DNA of 64,000 bases from Pseudomonas prosekii (GCF_900105155.1 NZ_LT629762.1:4306501-4370500), one strand, 5' to 3'. Shown: positions 18,091-26,876, counted from the stretch's first letter. Notes: a model not told the origin generated them from the letters alone. Program-made: numbers and translations.

Positions 18091-19154
18091 CAGTCACCGT
18101 CGTTGGCGTTAAAGCCCAGTTGGATGCTCAGCGCCTTGGCCAGTTCGCCTTCGTGCAGGCGATGGACGACGTTGAGGCTGTCGTAGATATCGTTGAGTTG
18201 CTGGCGCCCGGCATCGTCGTTGAGCATTTCGCTGAGCGAGCGCTGGTTGCTGGCGAACAGTTTCAAGGAGGCTGCATAAGCGGCGTCGATCTTGTCGGCC
18301 AACGGCTTCTGCTCGCTCGGCAACAGACCGCGCAGGCCTTTGTTGTCGACACCTTCCCAGACCGTTTTGGCGGCGGCAAGGCTGGCTTCCAGAGCGGTCA
18401 ACGAAGACGCGCTGCGCCATGCATCGGCCTGGAACGGTTGCGGCACGCCTTTGCTCTGGCGGCCCATCGGCGTGCCGAGTTTTTTCTTCAGGCTGTCGAG
18501 GGCGGTGACTTGCACGCGCAGCAGGTCGGCGATGGCTTCGTGGGAATCGGCGTAACGCTGATTGGGGAATTTGCTCATCTGCGCGAGCATGCCGTCAGTG
18601 TTGTTCCAGCTCTGCAGAATCTCTTCGGCGAGAAGTTTCTGGTGCTCGCCAATCGCTTTGAGCAGCGGGCAATACTTGGCTTTTTGCGCGTCGTTGGCAA
18701 CGTCAGGCTTGCTGTCGAAAAGGATGTATTCGTAAGCCGACAGGCCTTGCACGACGACGCTGGATTTCGCCAGCGCAGCGGCATCGATCTGGGGCTGGGC
18801 GATCACCAGTTGCTCGACCTGACGGCCGACGAGGTTTTTCTTGTCCGGCCAGAACTGTACCGACCAGGCGCGATTGCCTTCCGCCAACGGCCCGATCAGC
18901 AGCGGTTGCAGCTGTGCCCAGGCTTTTTGCGCGTGGAGGAAATCCTTGCGCGCGGTGTCGAGGGTTTCCTTGCCTTCGCAGTAGGCGAGGGCGCTGACGG
19001 CCAATTGGCGATCGGCTTCAACCCAGCGCGTGTAGGTCGGCAAAATCACCGATTTGGCGATGGCGGCCGAAGTCACGGCTTGCGGGTCTTGCGGCGAACA
19101 GGCGCCGAGGGCGAGCGCTGCAAGGCTGGTGAACAACAATTTGGGACGGAACAT
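18090..19154 (-). CDS. Imelysin-family lipoprotein lacking the usual motif histidine
   Basis: 354 residues with a lipobox (ALALGACS) at residues 15-22 and an all-helical imelysin/EfeO-like body. Imelysins are periplasmic or outer-membrane-anchored proteins of iron metabolism with a conserved GxHxxE motif. Here the matching site reads QGLSAYEYILFD, so the His is replaced by Ser while the Glu remains. It lies between the di-haem oxidoreductase and the DUF1513 gene, corresponding to PA4372 in P. aeruginosa (memory). Confidence 0.85.
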   Translation of the reverse strand: MFRPKLLFTSLAALALGACSPQDPQAVTSAAIAKSVILPTYTRWVEADRQLAVSALAYCEGKETLDTARKDFLHAQKAWAQLQPLLIGPLAEGNRAWSVQFWPDKKNLVGRQVEQLVIAQPQIDAAALAKSSVVVQGLSAYEYILFDSKPDVANDAQKAKYCPLLKAIGEHQKLLAEEILQSWNNTDGMLAQMSKFPNQRYADSHEAIADLLRVQVTALDSLKKKLGTPMGRQSKGVPQPFQADAWRSASSLTALEASLAAAKTVWEGVDNKGLRGLLPSEQKPLADKIDAAYAASLKLFASNQRSLSEMLNDDAGRQQLNDIYDSLNVVHRLHEGELAKALSIQLGFNANDGD

Positions 19155-19184
19155 GTCGGGCTCCCGATTCTTTTATAAAAGTGT

Positions 19185-20612
19185 TTAAAGAGAATTCAAA
19201 AACGCCAGCAACGCAGCGCGCTGCTCGGCATTGAACGCTAAAACCTGTTGCTGCGCCGCCGTCGCTTCGCCGCCATGCCAGAGCACGGCTTCAAGCAGAT
19301 TGCGCGCGCGTCCATCGTGCAAAAACTGGGTGTGGCCGCTGACCGCTTGCGTCAGGCCAATGCCCCACAACGGCGGGGTGCGCCAGTCGCGGCCACTGGC
19401 CTTGAATTCAGTGCGGTTGTCGGCCAGGCCGTCGCCCATGTCATGCAGCAGCAGATCGCTGTAAGGGCGAATCACTTGATTGGCCAGTTCAGGTTCGGCG
19501 GCGTCGGCGCGGGTGGTGTATTTCGGTGTGTGACAGGACTGGCAACCGGCCTGGAAAAACAGGTTTTTCCCGGCCAGCACTTGCGGCGCATTGACCTCGC
19601 GGCGAGCGGGCACGGCGAGGTTGCGGCTGTAGAACAACACTAATCGCAGGATGTTATCGCTGACTTCCGGTTCACCGTCGGCGCCATTGCCGTTGGGCGC
19701 CTGTTTGCACGCGGTTTGCGTCTCGGTGCAATCGTCGAAGGGGCGCAGGCTGGTGGTCAGGCCCATGTCGCCAGAGAACGCGTGGACGTTTTGCTGATTG
19801 AGGTTCGGTTGTCCGGCCTTCCAGCCAAATCGTCCGAGCACGGTTTTTTGCTGTGTATCGTCCCAGACCTGGTTCGGCCGGCCGGCAATGCCGTTGTGGT
19901 CTTTTGCCTGCGCTTGCGCATTGGCGAGGATCGCTTCGTCGGGGATCGCTTCGAGCAGGCCGAGGCCGATCATCGGCGGCGCGACGCGGGCCGAAAAGCG
20001 CGTGTCGGGGTGCATCGGGCCGTAGCCGAGCTGGCTGATCTGCAGCGTCGGTTTGCGCAGTTCGACTTCGCTGCCGTCCTTGAAGCGCACCGGCACCGGC
20101 GTGTATTCGACGCGGACCTTGCCTTCCGGCACTACGCCGGGCACCGACATGTCCTGGAACTGGCCACCGTAGACCGGCTCCGGCACCACGCCGAGTTGCT
20201 CGATGACTTTGGCGTAGGCGGGCGCATCGGGAATCGACAGGCGCACCAGCATCGACACGGCGTTCGCCGCATCAGGCGTCGGCGGATGCCCGCGACCGTC
20301 CTTGATGTGGCAGTTCTGGCAAGCGTTGGTGTTGAAGAGCGGCCCGAGGCCATCGCGCGCAGTGGTGGTCGACGGGGCGATCACCCACGGGTTGCGGAAG
20401 AAACTGTTGCCGACGCTGAAATCCACGCGCCGCGAGGGCGGCAGATTCGCCGAGGGCAGCGAGAACGCATTCTGATCGGTCTTGCGCACCGTCGCGCCGC
20501 CACCGGAGCGCGCTTCACCGGGTTCGGCCTGGGTGAAACGCGGGGCGTCATCGCAGGCACTCAGGCCCAGGGCCATGAACAGGGTGCACCAGCGAAGAGG
20601 CAGCGACGGCAT
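19185..20612 (-). CDS. Di-haem oxidoreductase-family lipoprotein (c-type cytochrome)
   Basis: 475 residues with a lipobox (MALGLSACDD) and two haem c sites, NACQNCHIKDG and AGCQSCHTPKY. The length and layout fit the DHOR/putative thiol oxidoreductase family (MauG-related peroxidase superfamily). It is probably a periplasmic redox partner of the neighbouring imelysins in iron oxidation or uptake; this is inferred from context. The start at 20612 is preceded by AGGA with 7-nt spacing; an in-frame codon 12 residues upstream would place charged residues before the signal. Confidence 0.87.
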   Translation of the reverse strand: MPSLPLRWCTLFMALGLSACDDAPRFTQAEPGEARSGGGATVRKTDQNAFSLPSANLPPSRRVDFSVGNSFFRNPWVIAPSTTTARDGLGPLFNTNACQNCHIKDGRGHPPTPDAANAVSMLVRLSIPDAPAYAKVIEQLGVVPEPVYGGQFQDMSVPGVVPEGKVRVEYTPVPVRFKDGSEVELRKPTLQISQLGYGPMHPDTRFSARVAPPMIGLGLLEAIPDEAILANAQAQAKDHNGIAGRPNQVWDDTQQKTVLGRFGWKAGQPNLNQQNVHAFSGDMGLTTSLRPFDDCTETQTACKQAPNGNGADGEPEVSDNILRLVLFYSRNLAVPARREVNAPQVLAGKNLFFQAGCQSCHTPKYTTRADAAEPELANQVIRPYSDLLLHDMGDGLADNRTEFKASGRDWRTPPLWGIGLTQAVSGHTQFLHDGRARNLLEAVLWHGGEATAAQQQVLAFNAEQRAALLAFLNSL

Positions 20613-20671
20613 CAGAATTCCTGACGGGCGAGCAAAATATGGGCGCAAAGTCTAACAGGGCGGGGGGGATT

Positions 20672-20688
20672 GAATAAGAGGAATTATC
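20672..20688. promoter_or_regulatory. Candidate Fur box before the di-haem oxidoreductase gene
   Basis: GAATAAGAGGAATTATC is an imperfect AT-rich inverted repeat resembling the Fur consensus (GATAATGATAATCATTATC). A similar GAATAAGA core occurs upstream of the second imelysin gene at about 22362-22376. It is AT-rich in a GC-rich background and 60 bp before the start codon. Confidence 0.35.
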
Positions 20689-20741
20689 GTTTGGTTGACG
20701 TGGGGCAGGTTTCCCCGAATACCACGGTCACTGCGATCCAA

Positions 20742-20833
20742 TGTGGGAGCGAAGCTTGCTCGCGAAAGCGGCGTGTCAGTCGCTAAAGATGTTGCATGTT
20801 AAGCCGTCTTCGCGGGCAAGCCTCGCTCCCACA
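20742..20833. repeat. REPIN (class I REP pair)
   Basis: An inverted pair from TGTGGGAGCGAAGCTTGCTC to GGGCAAGCCTCGCTCCCACA between two same-strand genes of the iron cluster. A terminator lies beside it. Confidence 0.9.
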
Positions 20834-20856
20834 ATGGATCGTGTTGTGGCGGGCAT

Positions 20857-20885
20857 AAAAAAGGCGACCCGAAGGTCGCCTTTTT
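20857..20885 (-). terminator. Bidirectional terminator after the icmP-like gene
   Basis: Stem AAAAAAGGCGACC / GGTCGCCTTTTT with a 4-nt loop. It ends the transcript of the imelysin gene starting at 22257, so the downstream di-haem gene needs its own promoter. Confidence 0.92.
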
Positions 20886-20901
20886 ACTCAGCCGGCGTTG
20901 A

Positions 20902-22257
20902 TCAGAATTCGTGATCAGCGTTGTCCGGGTTGAGGTCGCTGATCCCCAGTTTGCCAGCGGCGGCTTCGATCGAACCGGTCTGCTTGACCAGCGATGCGAT
21001 GGCGTCGCGGACGATCTGGTTGCCAGCGGTGTTGCCCGCGGCGATCAGTTGGTCGTAGTGCTCACCCTTGTTGGCGTGATCGACGATGACTTGCATCTTC
21101 GCTTCGGTGGCTTCCAGGTCAGCTTTCAGTGCGGTGTCGGCAGCCGGGTCAGCCTTGGCCACCAGCGACGACAGGCTGGCGCCGGTCATTTTGGTGCCGT
21201 CAACGCGGGTGTATTCGCCCAGGTAGACGTTACGAATGCCTTTGGCATCGTAAAACTGCGAGTTGTGCGTGTTGTCGCTGAAGCAGTCGTGTTCGTCTTC
21301 CGGGGAGTTGGCTTCCAGGGAAACCTTCATGCGCTCGCCCGCCAGTTCGCCCAAGGACAGGCTGCCCATGCCGAAGAGCATTTTGCGCAGGCCGCTTTCG
21401 CCTGGCTCGGCTTCCAGCGTGGCGCGGTAGTTGTCAGCCACGTTCGGCTTCCAGTTACCGACCATTTCTTCGAGGTCGCTGACCAGCAGTTGGGTCACGG
21501 ATTTCAGGTACGCGCGACGACGATCGTTATGCCCGCCAGTCGCGCCTTTGCCTTCCAGGTAGTCGGAAGCAGGACGGTTGCCGGCGCCAGGGCCGGTGCC
21601 GTTGAGGTCCTGGCCCCACAGCAGGAATTCGATGGCGTGGTAGCCGGTCGCCACGTTGGCTTCGGAACCGCCCAGCTCGTTCAGGCTGGCGAGTTTTTCC
21701 GGGGTGATGTCCTTGACGTCGATCTTGTCTTCGCCAACCTGAACCTGAGTGTTGGCGATGATGTTGGCCGTGGCGCCCGGGTTACCCAGTGCGTGTTCGT
21801 AGGATTTGTCGACGTAGTCGATCAGGCCTTCGTCCAGTGGCCAGGCGTTCACCTGACCTTCCCAGTCGTCGATGATGGTGTTGCCGAAGCGGAACACTTC
21901 GCTCTGCAGGTAAGGAACGCGTGCCGCAACCCAGGCAGCCTTCGCGGCTTTCAGGGTCTCGGCGTCCGGCTTGGCGAGGAATGCGTCGACGGCGGTTTGC
22001 AGGGTTTTCGCGGTAGATTCGGCATCGCTGTAAACGGCGAAGACGACGTCAGCGTAATGCGCGACAACGGCTTTGGCCGCGGCTTCGTCGACTTTGCCGG
22101 CGGCGGCTGGCGCCGTGGCGGGTGCCGCTGGCGTCGCGGTGCTGGCGGCCGGGGTCGGCGTTGCTGGCGCGGCGGCCTTGTCTTTGCCTTCGCCGCAACC
22201 GGCGAGGGAAATAGCGATGGCCAACAGACTGGCGGTAGCCAGAGGCATACGAATCAT
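20902..22257 (-). CDS. icmP: Imelysin-family peptidase-like lipoprotein (IcmP homologue)
   Basis: 451 residues with a lipobox (AISLAGCGEG), an Ala/Pro/Thr-rich linker (about residues 28-60), and an imelysin domain with the intact GxHxxE motif in ATGYHAIEFLLWGQD. In P. aeruginosa the syntenic gene (PA4370) encodes the insulin-cleaving metalloprotease IcmP/imelysin; more recent views place the family in iron uptake. The start at 22257 has AGGA about 9 nt upstream; ATGs 3 codons before and after are possible. A terminator follows, and Fur-box-like repeats precede it. Confidence 0.87.
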   Translation of the reverse strand: MIRMPLATASLLAIAISLAGCGEGKDKAAAPATPTPAASTATPAAPATAPAAAGKVDEAAAKAVVAHYADVVFAVYSDAESTAKTLQTAVDAFLAKPDAETLKAAKAAWVAARVPYLQSEVFRFGNTIIDDWEGQVNAWPLDEGLIDYVDKSYEHALGNPGATANIIANTQVQVGEDKIDVKDITPEKLASLNELGGSEANVATGYHAIEFLLWGQDLNGTGPGAGNRPASDYLEGKGATGGHNDRRRAYLKSVTQLLVSDLEEMVGNWKPNVADNYRATLEAEPGESGLRKMLFGMGSLSLGELAGERMKVSLEANSPEDEHDCFSDNTHNSQFYDAKGIRNVYLGEYTRVDGTKMTGASLSSLVAKADPAADTALKADLEATEAKMQVIVDHANKGEHYDQLIAAGNTAGNQIVRDAIASLVKQTGSIEAAAGKLGISDLNPDNADHEF

Positions 22258-22319
22258 GGCGAACATCCTGCTTCGAAGGGGGGTGGAATGGCGCCCGCAG
22301 GCGCGCAAAGCTGCGACAT

Positions 22320-22377
22320 AATGCAAATCTTTCGCATTCTGTGTAAAGGGGTTGCGCTTGGAAATATTTCTTATTCA
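22320..22377. promoter_or_regulatory. Candidate Fur-box-like repeats upstream of icmP
   Basis: AATGCAAATCTTTCGCATT (22320-22338) is a 9-1-9 imperfect inverted repeat, the geometry of a Fur site. A second AT-rich repeat, GGAAATATTTCTTATTC, lies at 22360-22376. Both are 60-120 bp before the imelysin start. Sequence resemblance to the Fur consensus is moderate. Confidence 0.35.
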
Positions 22378-22413
22378 GGAGGGATAGTGCGATAGATCAA
22401 AAGATTGCAGCCC

Positions 22414-22546
22414 TGTAGCAGCTGGCGCAGCCTGCGTTCGGCGGCAAAGCCGTCGTGAATTCAGGCGCTGCGGTCTGCCTGATACACCGAAGTGCATGAT
22501 TTCACGACGGCTGCGCCGCCGAACGCAGGCTGCGCCAGCTGCTACA
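22414..22546. repeat. REPIN of a second class (TGTAGCAGCTGGCGCAGCCT type)
   Basis: A 133-bp element with long inverted arms from TGTAGCAGCTGGCGCAGCCT to AGGCTGCGCCAGCTGCTACA. Both arms also contain complementary GTTCGGCGGC and GCCGCCGAAC blocks. It is unrelated in sequence to the class I REPs and lies between icmP and bifA. Confidence 0.9.
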
Positions 22547-22560
22547 CAGGACTGCGGTGG

Positions 22561-24612
22561 TCAGAGGATCGCGGCGTTGCTGCGTTGCGCCTGCTTGAGG
22601 TAGGCGCTCAATTCGCGCGCCGGCAGCGGTTTGCTGTAGTGGTAACCCTGACCTTCGTGGCAGCCTTCGGAAATGATGTACGCCTCTTGCTCGGCGGTTT
22701 CCACGCCCTCGGCGATCACCTGCATGCCGAGGCTCTTGCCCAACTGAATGATCGCGCGAACGATGGTCGCGTCATCGTCGTCATCAAGCAGGTCCTGAAC
22801 GAAGCTTTTGTCGATCTTGATCTTGTCCAGCGGCAGGCTTTTCAGGTAGCTGAGGGACGAGTAACCGGTGCCGAAGTCATCAATCGCAATCAACGCGCCG
22901 GAGCGCCGCAGGCTGAGCAAATGCTGGGCGGCGGTGCTGATGTCTTCCATCAGGCCGGTTTCGGTGACTTCCAGTTCCAGGCTGCGCGGCGGCAGGCGAT
23001 AGATCTGCAGCAGGTTGTTGACCACCCGCGGCAACTCGGCGTGGTGCAACTGCACGGTGGACAGGTTGACCGCCATGCGCAGGTCGGCGAACCCTTGGTC
23101 ATGCCAGTCGCGCAGCTGTTTGCAGGCCTGATCGAGCACCCATTCGCCGATGGCGATGATCGTGCCGTTCTGTTCCGCTAGCGGGATAAACAGGTCCGGC
23201 GGCACCAAACCGTGCTCGGGATGCTGCCAGCGAATCAACGCTTCGACGCCGACCACGCGATGGTCGCGATAGCTGATCTGCGGCTGGTAGACGAGGTAAA
23301 ACTGGTTGCGTGTCAGGGCATCGCGCAGGTCTTTTTCCAGTTCGCGGCGACGGCGCATCTCGCTGTCGACGCTGGCGATGTAGAACTGATAACGGTTGCG
23401 CGAGCGGGTTTTCGCCAGCGTCATGGTCTGCTCGGCTTTTTGCAGGAGCTTCTCGGTGCTGTCGCCATCCTCCGGAAAAAGGGTGATGCCGATGGTCGCG
23501 CGCAGGCGGATTTCCTGATGATCGAGGGCAAACGGCGCTTCCAGATCGTCGAGGATGCTTTGCGCCAGTTCCGCCGCTTCGTAGGGTTGTTCGATGTCGG
23601 CCTGCACCAGCGCAAACTGGTCGCCGCCCAAGCGGGCGAGGGCGCCGAGGCGACCACTGTGGCCGCGCAGGCGATCGGCCAGCGCCAACAGCAATTGGTC
23701 GCCGGTCTGGTAGCTGAATTGTTCGTTGATGCCTTTGAAGTCATCCAGGCCAACCACCAGAACCGCAACGCGGCGCTGCAACTTGCCGGCGTCGACGAGG
23801 ATTTTGTCCAGTTGTTGCTGCAATTGCTGGCGGTTTGGCAGGCCGGTGAGGAAGTCGTATTGGGCCATGCGCAGCAGGCTGTTTTCGGCTTCGTGGCGCA
23901 AATGGGTGTTGCGCTCGATGGACTCGAGCAACTGGTTGGCGGTGTTGATCCAGATGCCCAGTTCGTTCTTTTCGTGGCCCTTGAGCAGCGGGATTTTGTG
24001 TTCGCTAGGGCGATCGGGATTGATTTCGGTCAGGTGCTCGATGATCCGCGACAGCGGTTTGGTCAGCAGCCAGTGGTAAACCAGGTACAGCACCAGGCCC
24101 ATGGCGAGGGCGCGCAGCACACCGGAGATGAAAATGATGACCGAGCTGACGATGAAACCCTGGCCATAGGTGGCGGTGTCGAGGGTAATGCTCAGGTCGC
24201 CGTAATATTCGCTGTACGGGCCGCGACCCACCAGTTGGGTGGTGAAGGTGCGTTCCTGGCCGAGGATCAGGTCGGTCAGCCAGCGGCTGTCGGAGTGCTG
24301 CAGTTCGCGGGATTTTTGCGCGAGCATGGCTTCGTTGGGATGGCCGATGGAGGCTTTGCGCACGGCGTCGTCCTGGAACAGGCCTTCGATGACTTGCATG
24401 CCCATTTCGCGATCGAGGCTGTAGACGGCTTGCGTCGAGGGGTCGCGGAACATGTCGAGGATGCGTTCGGCATCGCCGGCGACGGCTTGGCGTGTTTTGT
24501 AGGCATCGAAGACGATCTGCGCGCAGCTCAAGACTACCCCGACGATCAATGCCGACAGGAGCACGACCCGAAGCAACTTCACCGACAAGCTGTTCTTGAG
24601 TTCCAGCTTCAA
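22561..24612 (-). CDS. bifA: Cyclic-di-GMP phosphodiesterase BifA (GGDEF-EAL)
   Basis: 683 residues: transmembrane segment at about 12-32, periplasmic domain, second transmembrane segment (about 158-188), HAMP-like region, degenerate GGDEF domain with RLGGDQF (about residues 250-410) and an EAL domain starting near VVGVEALIRWQHPEHGLVPP. The catalytic residues of the phosphodiesterase are visible (EAL, ELEVTE, IDDFGTGYSS, DKIKIDKSFV, AEGVET). The GGDQF variant, length and position next to sodB match P. aeruginosa BifA (PA4367), an active phosphodiesterase that promotes swarming and inhibits biofilm. The degenerate GGDEF site probably serves as a GTP-binding regulatory domain. Confidence 0.93.
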   Translation of the reverse strand: MKLELKNSLSVKLLRVVLLSALIVGVVLSCAQIVFDAYKTRQAVAGDAERILDMFRDPSTQAVYSLDREMGMQVIEGLFQDDAVRKASIGHPNEAMLAQKSRELQHSDSRWLTDLILGQERTFTTQLVGRGPYSEYYGDLSITLDTATYGQGFIVSSVIIFISGVLRALAMGLVLYLVYHWLLTKPLSRIIEHLTEINPDRPSEHKIPLLKGHEKNELGIWINTANQLLESIERNTHLRHEAENSLLRMAQYDFLTGLPNRQQLQQQLDKILVDAGKLQRRVAVLVVGLDDFKGINEQFSYQTGDQLLLALADRLRGHSGRLGALARLGGDQFALVQADIEQPYEAAELAQSILDDLEAPFALDHQEIRLRATIGITLFPEDGDSTEKLLQKAEQTMTLAKTRSRNRYQFYIASVDSEMRRRRELEKDLRDALTRNQFYLVYQPQISYRDHRVVGVEALIRWQHPEHGLVPPDLFIPLAEQNGTIIAIGEWVLDQACKQLRDWHDQGFADLRMAVNLSTVQLHHAELPRVVNNLLQIYRLPPRSLELEVTETGLMEDISTAAQHLLSLRRSGALIAIDDFGTGYSSLSYLKSLPLDKIKIDKSFVQDLLDDDDDATIVRAIIQLGKSLGMQVIAEGVETAEQEAYIISEGCHEGQGYHYSKPLPARELSAYLKQAQRSNAAIL

Positions 24613-24695
24613 AGGGTTATTCCTTGTTCCGTGCGGGTAGCATCAAGTTGCCATGAGTATTGGCAATCCCGTGGTGGCAGTCAAAGGGACATTTC

Positions 24696-24955
24696 AGCCG
24701 TGGGGGTTTTCCTGCTGTTTGGGTTTTTTGGGGTTTGGGTTTTGTCCTGTTTGTAGTGTGTCGGGTGGTTGGGGGTTGGACTTGAGGCGGTTTTTGGGTT
24801 TTTTTTGGGCGTTGGGTTGATGGTAGTTGGGTGTGGCTGGGGGGCAAGCGGGATTTGTCTGGTTTTGGTGTAGGAAAATGGGTTGGGCTTTGGGGCTTTG
24901 GGGCTTGGCGGCCTTTGGGCCGACCATGTTCTTGGGGGTTGGGGATATATCCGTT
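24696..24955. other. Strongly strand-asymmetric G/T-rich non-coding block upstream of bifA
   Basis: The plus strand is dominated by G and T runs (e.g. GGGTTTTTTGGGGTTTGGG at about 24720-24740), with many runs of three or more G and very few C. An open frame on the other strand (24617-25099) would encode only Pro/Lys/Thr/Gln-rich low-complexity protein and has no ribosome-binding site, so I treat the block as non-coding. It covers the promoter/leader region of bifA. Confidence 0.75.
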
Positions 24956-25290
24956 GCTGCGGTGAGGGCGGCTGGCGGTTTCGCTCTTACAGCGAGTCAC
25001 TTTTTCAGACGCCAAAAAGTAACCAAAAGGCTTTGCCCCGGCGTTCGGCCCCTCGCTTGGGCTCGGGGTTCCTTCGTTCCGGTGTCGATCTGGGGGCATC
25101 GCCTACGGTCTGCTTCGCTACGACCTCCTCTCGATGGGTTCGGCTTCGCCGAACGGCGCTTCGCGCCCACCCCCAGATCAACACCTCCTCTCAGCCTGCC
25201 GAAGGGGCAATACGGCAAGATCAAGAGCTGCAGGCGAGCTAACGCTCGGCCTGTTGAGTGGTGAGAAGCACAGCGGATTGCCTTTGATTT
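24956..25290. repeat. Mosaic intergenic repeat with the AAAAAGTAACCAAAAGGCTT motif
   Basis: This block holds the sequence CGCCAAAAAGTAACCAAAAG, a small hairpin (GGTTCGGCTTCGCCGAAC), and stop-rich short frames. From memory, near-identical mosaics (AAAAAGTAACCAAAA followed by GCTTTGCCCC) recur many times in pseudomonad and related genomes and often cause spurious gene calls. No coding sequence is convincing on either strand. Its function is unknown. Confidence 0.6.
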
Positions 25291-25297
25291 TGCCTTT

Positions 25298-25399
25298 GTA
25301 GGAGCGAGGCTTGCCCGCGAAGGCGTCCTGACAGACAACCTGTTTCCCCCAAACACACCCAACCCCCCCTGTGGGAGCAAGGCTTGCCCGCGATGGCGC
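25298..25399 (+). repeat. Two directly repeated single REP sequences
   Basis: TGTAGGAGCGAGGCTTGCCC at 25298 and TGTGGGAGCAAGGCTTGCCC at about 25370 are REPs in the same orientation, about 72 bp apart, without the inverted partner that makes a REPIN. Confidence 0.8.
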
Positions 25400-25454
25400 C
25401 CCAACAAACCCCCCAATCTCCCGCCAATCCCACAATCCCATTTCCCATCACCCA

Positions 25455-25487
25455 TAAAAAAACCCGACCTGAGCCGGGTTTTTCTTC
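25455..25487 (-). terminator. Terminator of sodB
   Basis: A stem of AAAAAACCCG / CGGGTTTTT type around ACCTGAGC, immediately downstream of the sodB stop codon; on the minus strand it ends in a T run. Confidence 0.85.
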
Positions 25488-25499
25488 TGTCATTCGATC

Positions 25500-26096
25500 T
25501 TAAGCAGTGAAGGTTTTGCCTTCGAATTGCTCAGCGACGAATTTCCAGTTGACGAGGTTCCAGAACGCTTCGACGTATTTCGGACGAACGTTGCGGTAGT
25601 CGATGTAGTAGGCGTGTTCCCAGACGTCGCAGGTCAGCAGCGGGGTGTCGCCGCTGGTCAGCGGGTTGCCGGCGCCAATGGTGCTGGCGAGGGCCAGGGA
25701 ACCGTCAGCCTTTTTCACCAGCCAGCCCCAGCCGGAACCGAAGGTGCCGATGGAGGTTTTGCTGAATTCTTCTTTGAACTTGTCGAACGAACCGAACGAA
25801 GCGTTGATGGCTTCAGCCAGTGCGCCGGTTGGTTGGCCGCCGGCGTTTGGCGCCAGGCAGTTCCAGTAGAAGGTGTGGTTCCAGACTTGAGCGGCGTTGT
25901 TGAAGATGCCGCCCGAGGAAGATTTGACGATTTCTTCCAGGGTCTTGCCTTCGAACTCGGTGCCTGGCACCAGGTTGTTCAGGTTCACGACGTAGGTGTT
26001 GTGGTGCTTGTCGTGGTGGTATTCCAGGGTTTCCTTGGAAATGTGCGGCTGCAGGGCATCGTGTGCGTAGGGCAGCGGCGGCAATTCGAAAGCCAT
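25500..26096 (-). CDS. sodB: Iron superoxide dismutase
   Basis: 198 residues, the usual length of bacterial Fe-SOD, starting [20 protein letters not shown]. Metal ligands are visible: His in [16 protein letters not shown], His in QVWNHTFYW, Asp and His in [11 protein letters not shown]. FeSOD-type residues occur in [10 protein letters not shown] and SGWGWLV. It converts superoxide to peroxide and oxygen in the cytosol. TAGGAG precedes the ATG at 26096. It is the equivalent of PA4366 next to bifA. Confidence 0.97.
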   Translation of the reverse strand: MAFELPPLPYAHDALQPHISKETLEYHHDKHHNTYVVNLNNLVPGTEFEGKTLEEIVKSSSGGIFNNAAQVWNHTFYWNCLAPNAGGQPTGALAEAINASFGSFDKFKEEFSKTSIGTFGSGWGWLVKKADGSLALASTIGAGNPLTSGDTPLLTCDVWEHAYYIDYRNVRPKYVEAFWNLVNWKFVAEQFEGKTFTA

Positions 26097-26273
26097 GATG
26101 ATTCTCCTAATCAGGTCAGTTGCGGTGAGCGCAAGGCCGATCACGGGCGGCCAGACAAGCGCCGGGGAGTTTGTACTCTTTGCGGCGCATCGAACCGGAT
26201 CATAGCACCGGGGGTGCGGCATAACCACGCAACAACTGTGTGGAATAGAGGTTCCAGAGCCTTTTGGAATAAA

Positions 26274-26876
26274 TCACGTACTGATGATTAATTGCGCCGC
26301 CACGGTGAACATCATCAGGGCCACCAACAGGTCGAGGATCCGCCAGGTGCTTGGCCGCGCCAGCCACGGGGCCAGCCATGCGGCGCCGAGGGCGAGGGTG
26401 AAGAACCATAATAAAGAAGCGCTCGCCGCGCCGACGACGTAGGCGCCGGGTTCGGTTTGTTGCGCGCCGAGGGAGCCGATCAGCAACACCGTGTCGAGGT
26501 AGACGTGCGGGTTGAGCAACGTCACCGCCAGCGCACTCAGGAGCACCGCGCGCAGTGAACGCACGGTCTGGTTTTCGCCCTGTTGCAGGCTCTGTTTCGA
26601 GCAGGCGCGGCGCAAAGCCAGGCTGCCGTACCAAATCAGGAATACCGCGCCACCCCAACGTGCGACTGCGAGCAATGTCGGATTGTGCGCGAGCACCGTC
26701 GCCAGTCCGAACACCCCGGCCGCCACCAGCAGCGCATCGCACACCACGCACAGCGCCGCGACTGGCAGGTGATGTTCGCGGCGCAGACTTTGCGCGAGCA
26801 CGAAAGCGTTTTGCGTGCCGATCGCCATGATCAAACCCGCCGCGACCAACAGGCCGTTTACGTAGCTTTGCCACAT
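26274..26876 (-). CDS. argO: LysE/ArgO-family amino-acid exporter
   Basis: 200 residues, about six membrane segments, with the LysE signatures GLIMAIGTQNAFVLAQSLRR near the N-terminus and LLNPHVYLDTVLLIGSLG in the middle. ArgO exports arginine or lysine from the cytosol. The divergent argP (LysR) gene 0.5 kb away is the known activator of argO in E. coli. The ACT-domain gene ends 5 bp upstream, so both are probably one operon. Confidence 0.9.
   Translation of the reverse strand: MWQSYVNGLLVAAGLIMAIGTQNAFVLAQSLRREHHLPVAALCVVCDALLVAAGVFGLATVLAHNPTLLAVARWGGAVFLIWYGSLALRRACSKQSLQQGENQTVRSLRAVLLSALAVTLLNPHVYLDTVLLIGSLGAQQTEPGAYVVGAASASLLWFFTLALGAAWLAPWLARPSTWRILDLLVALMMFTVAAQLIIST

Noticed and set aside
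24617-25099. 160-residue Pro/Lys/Thr/Gln-rich open frame upstream of bifA
   Set aside because: It is low-complexity translation of a GT-rich block and mosaic repeat; no ribosome-binding site and no recognisable domain.
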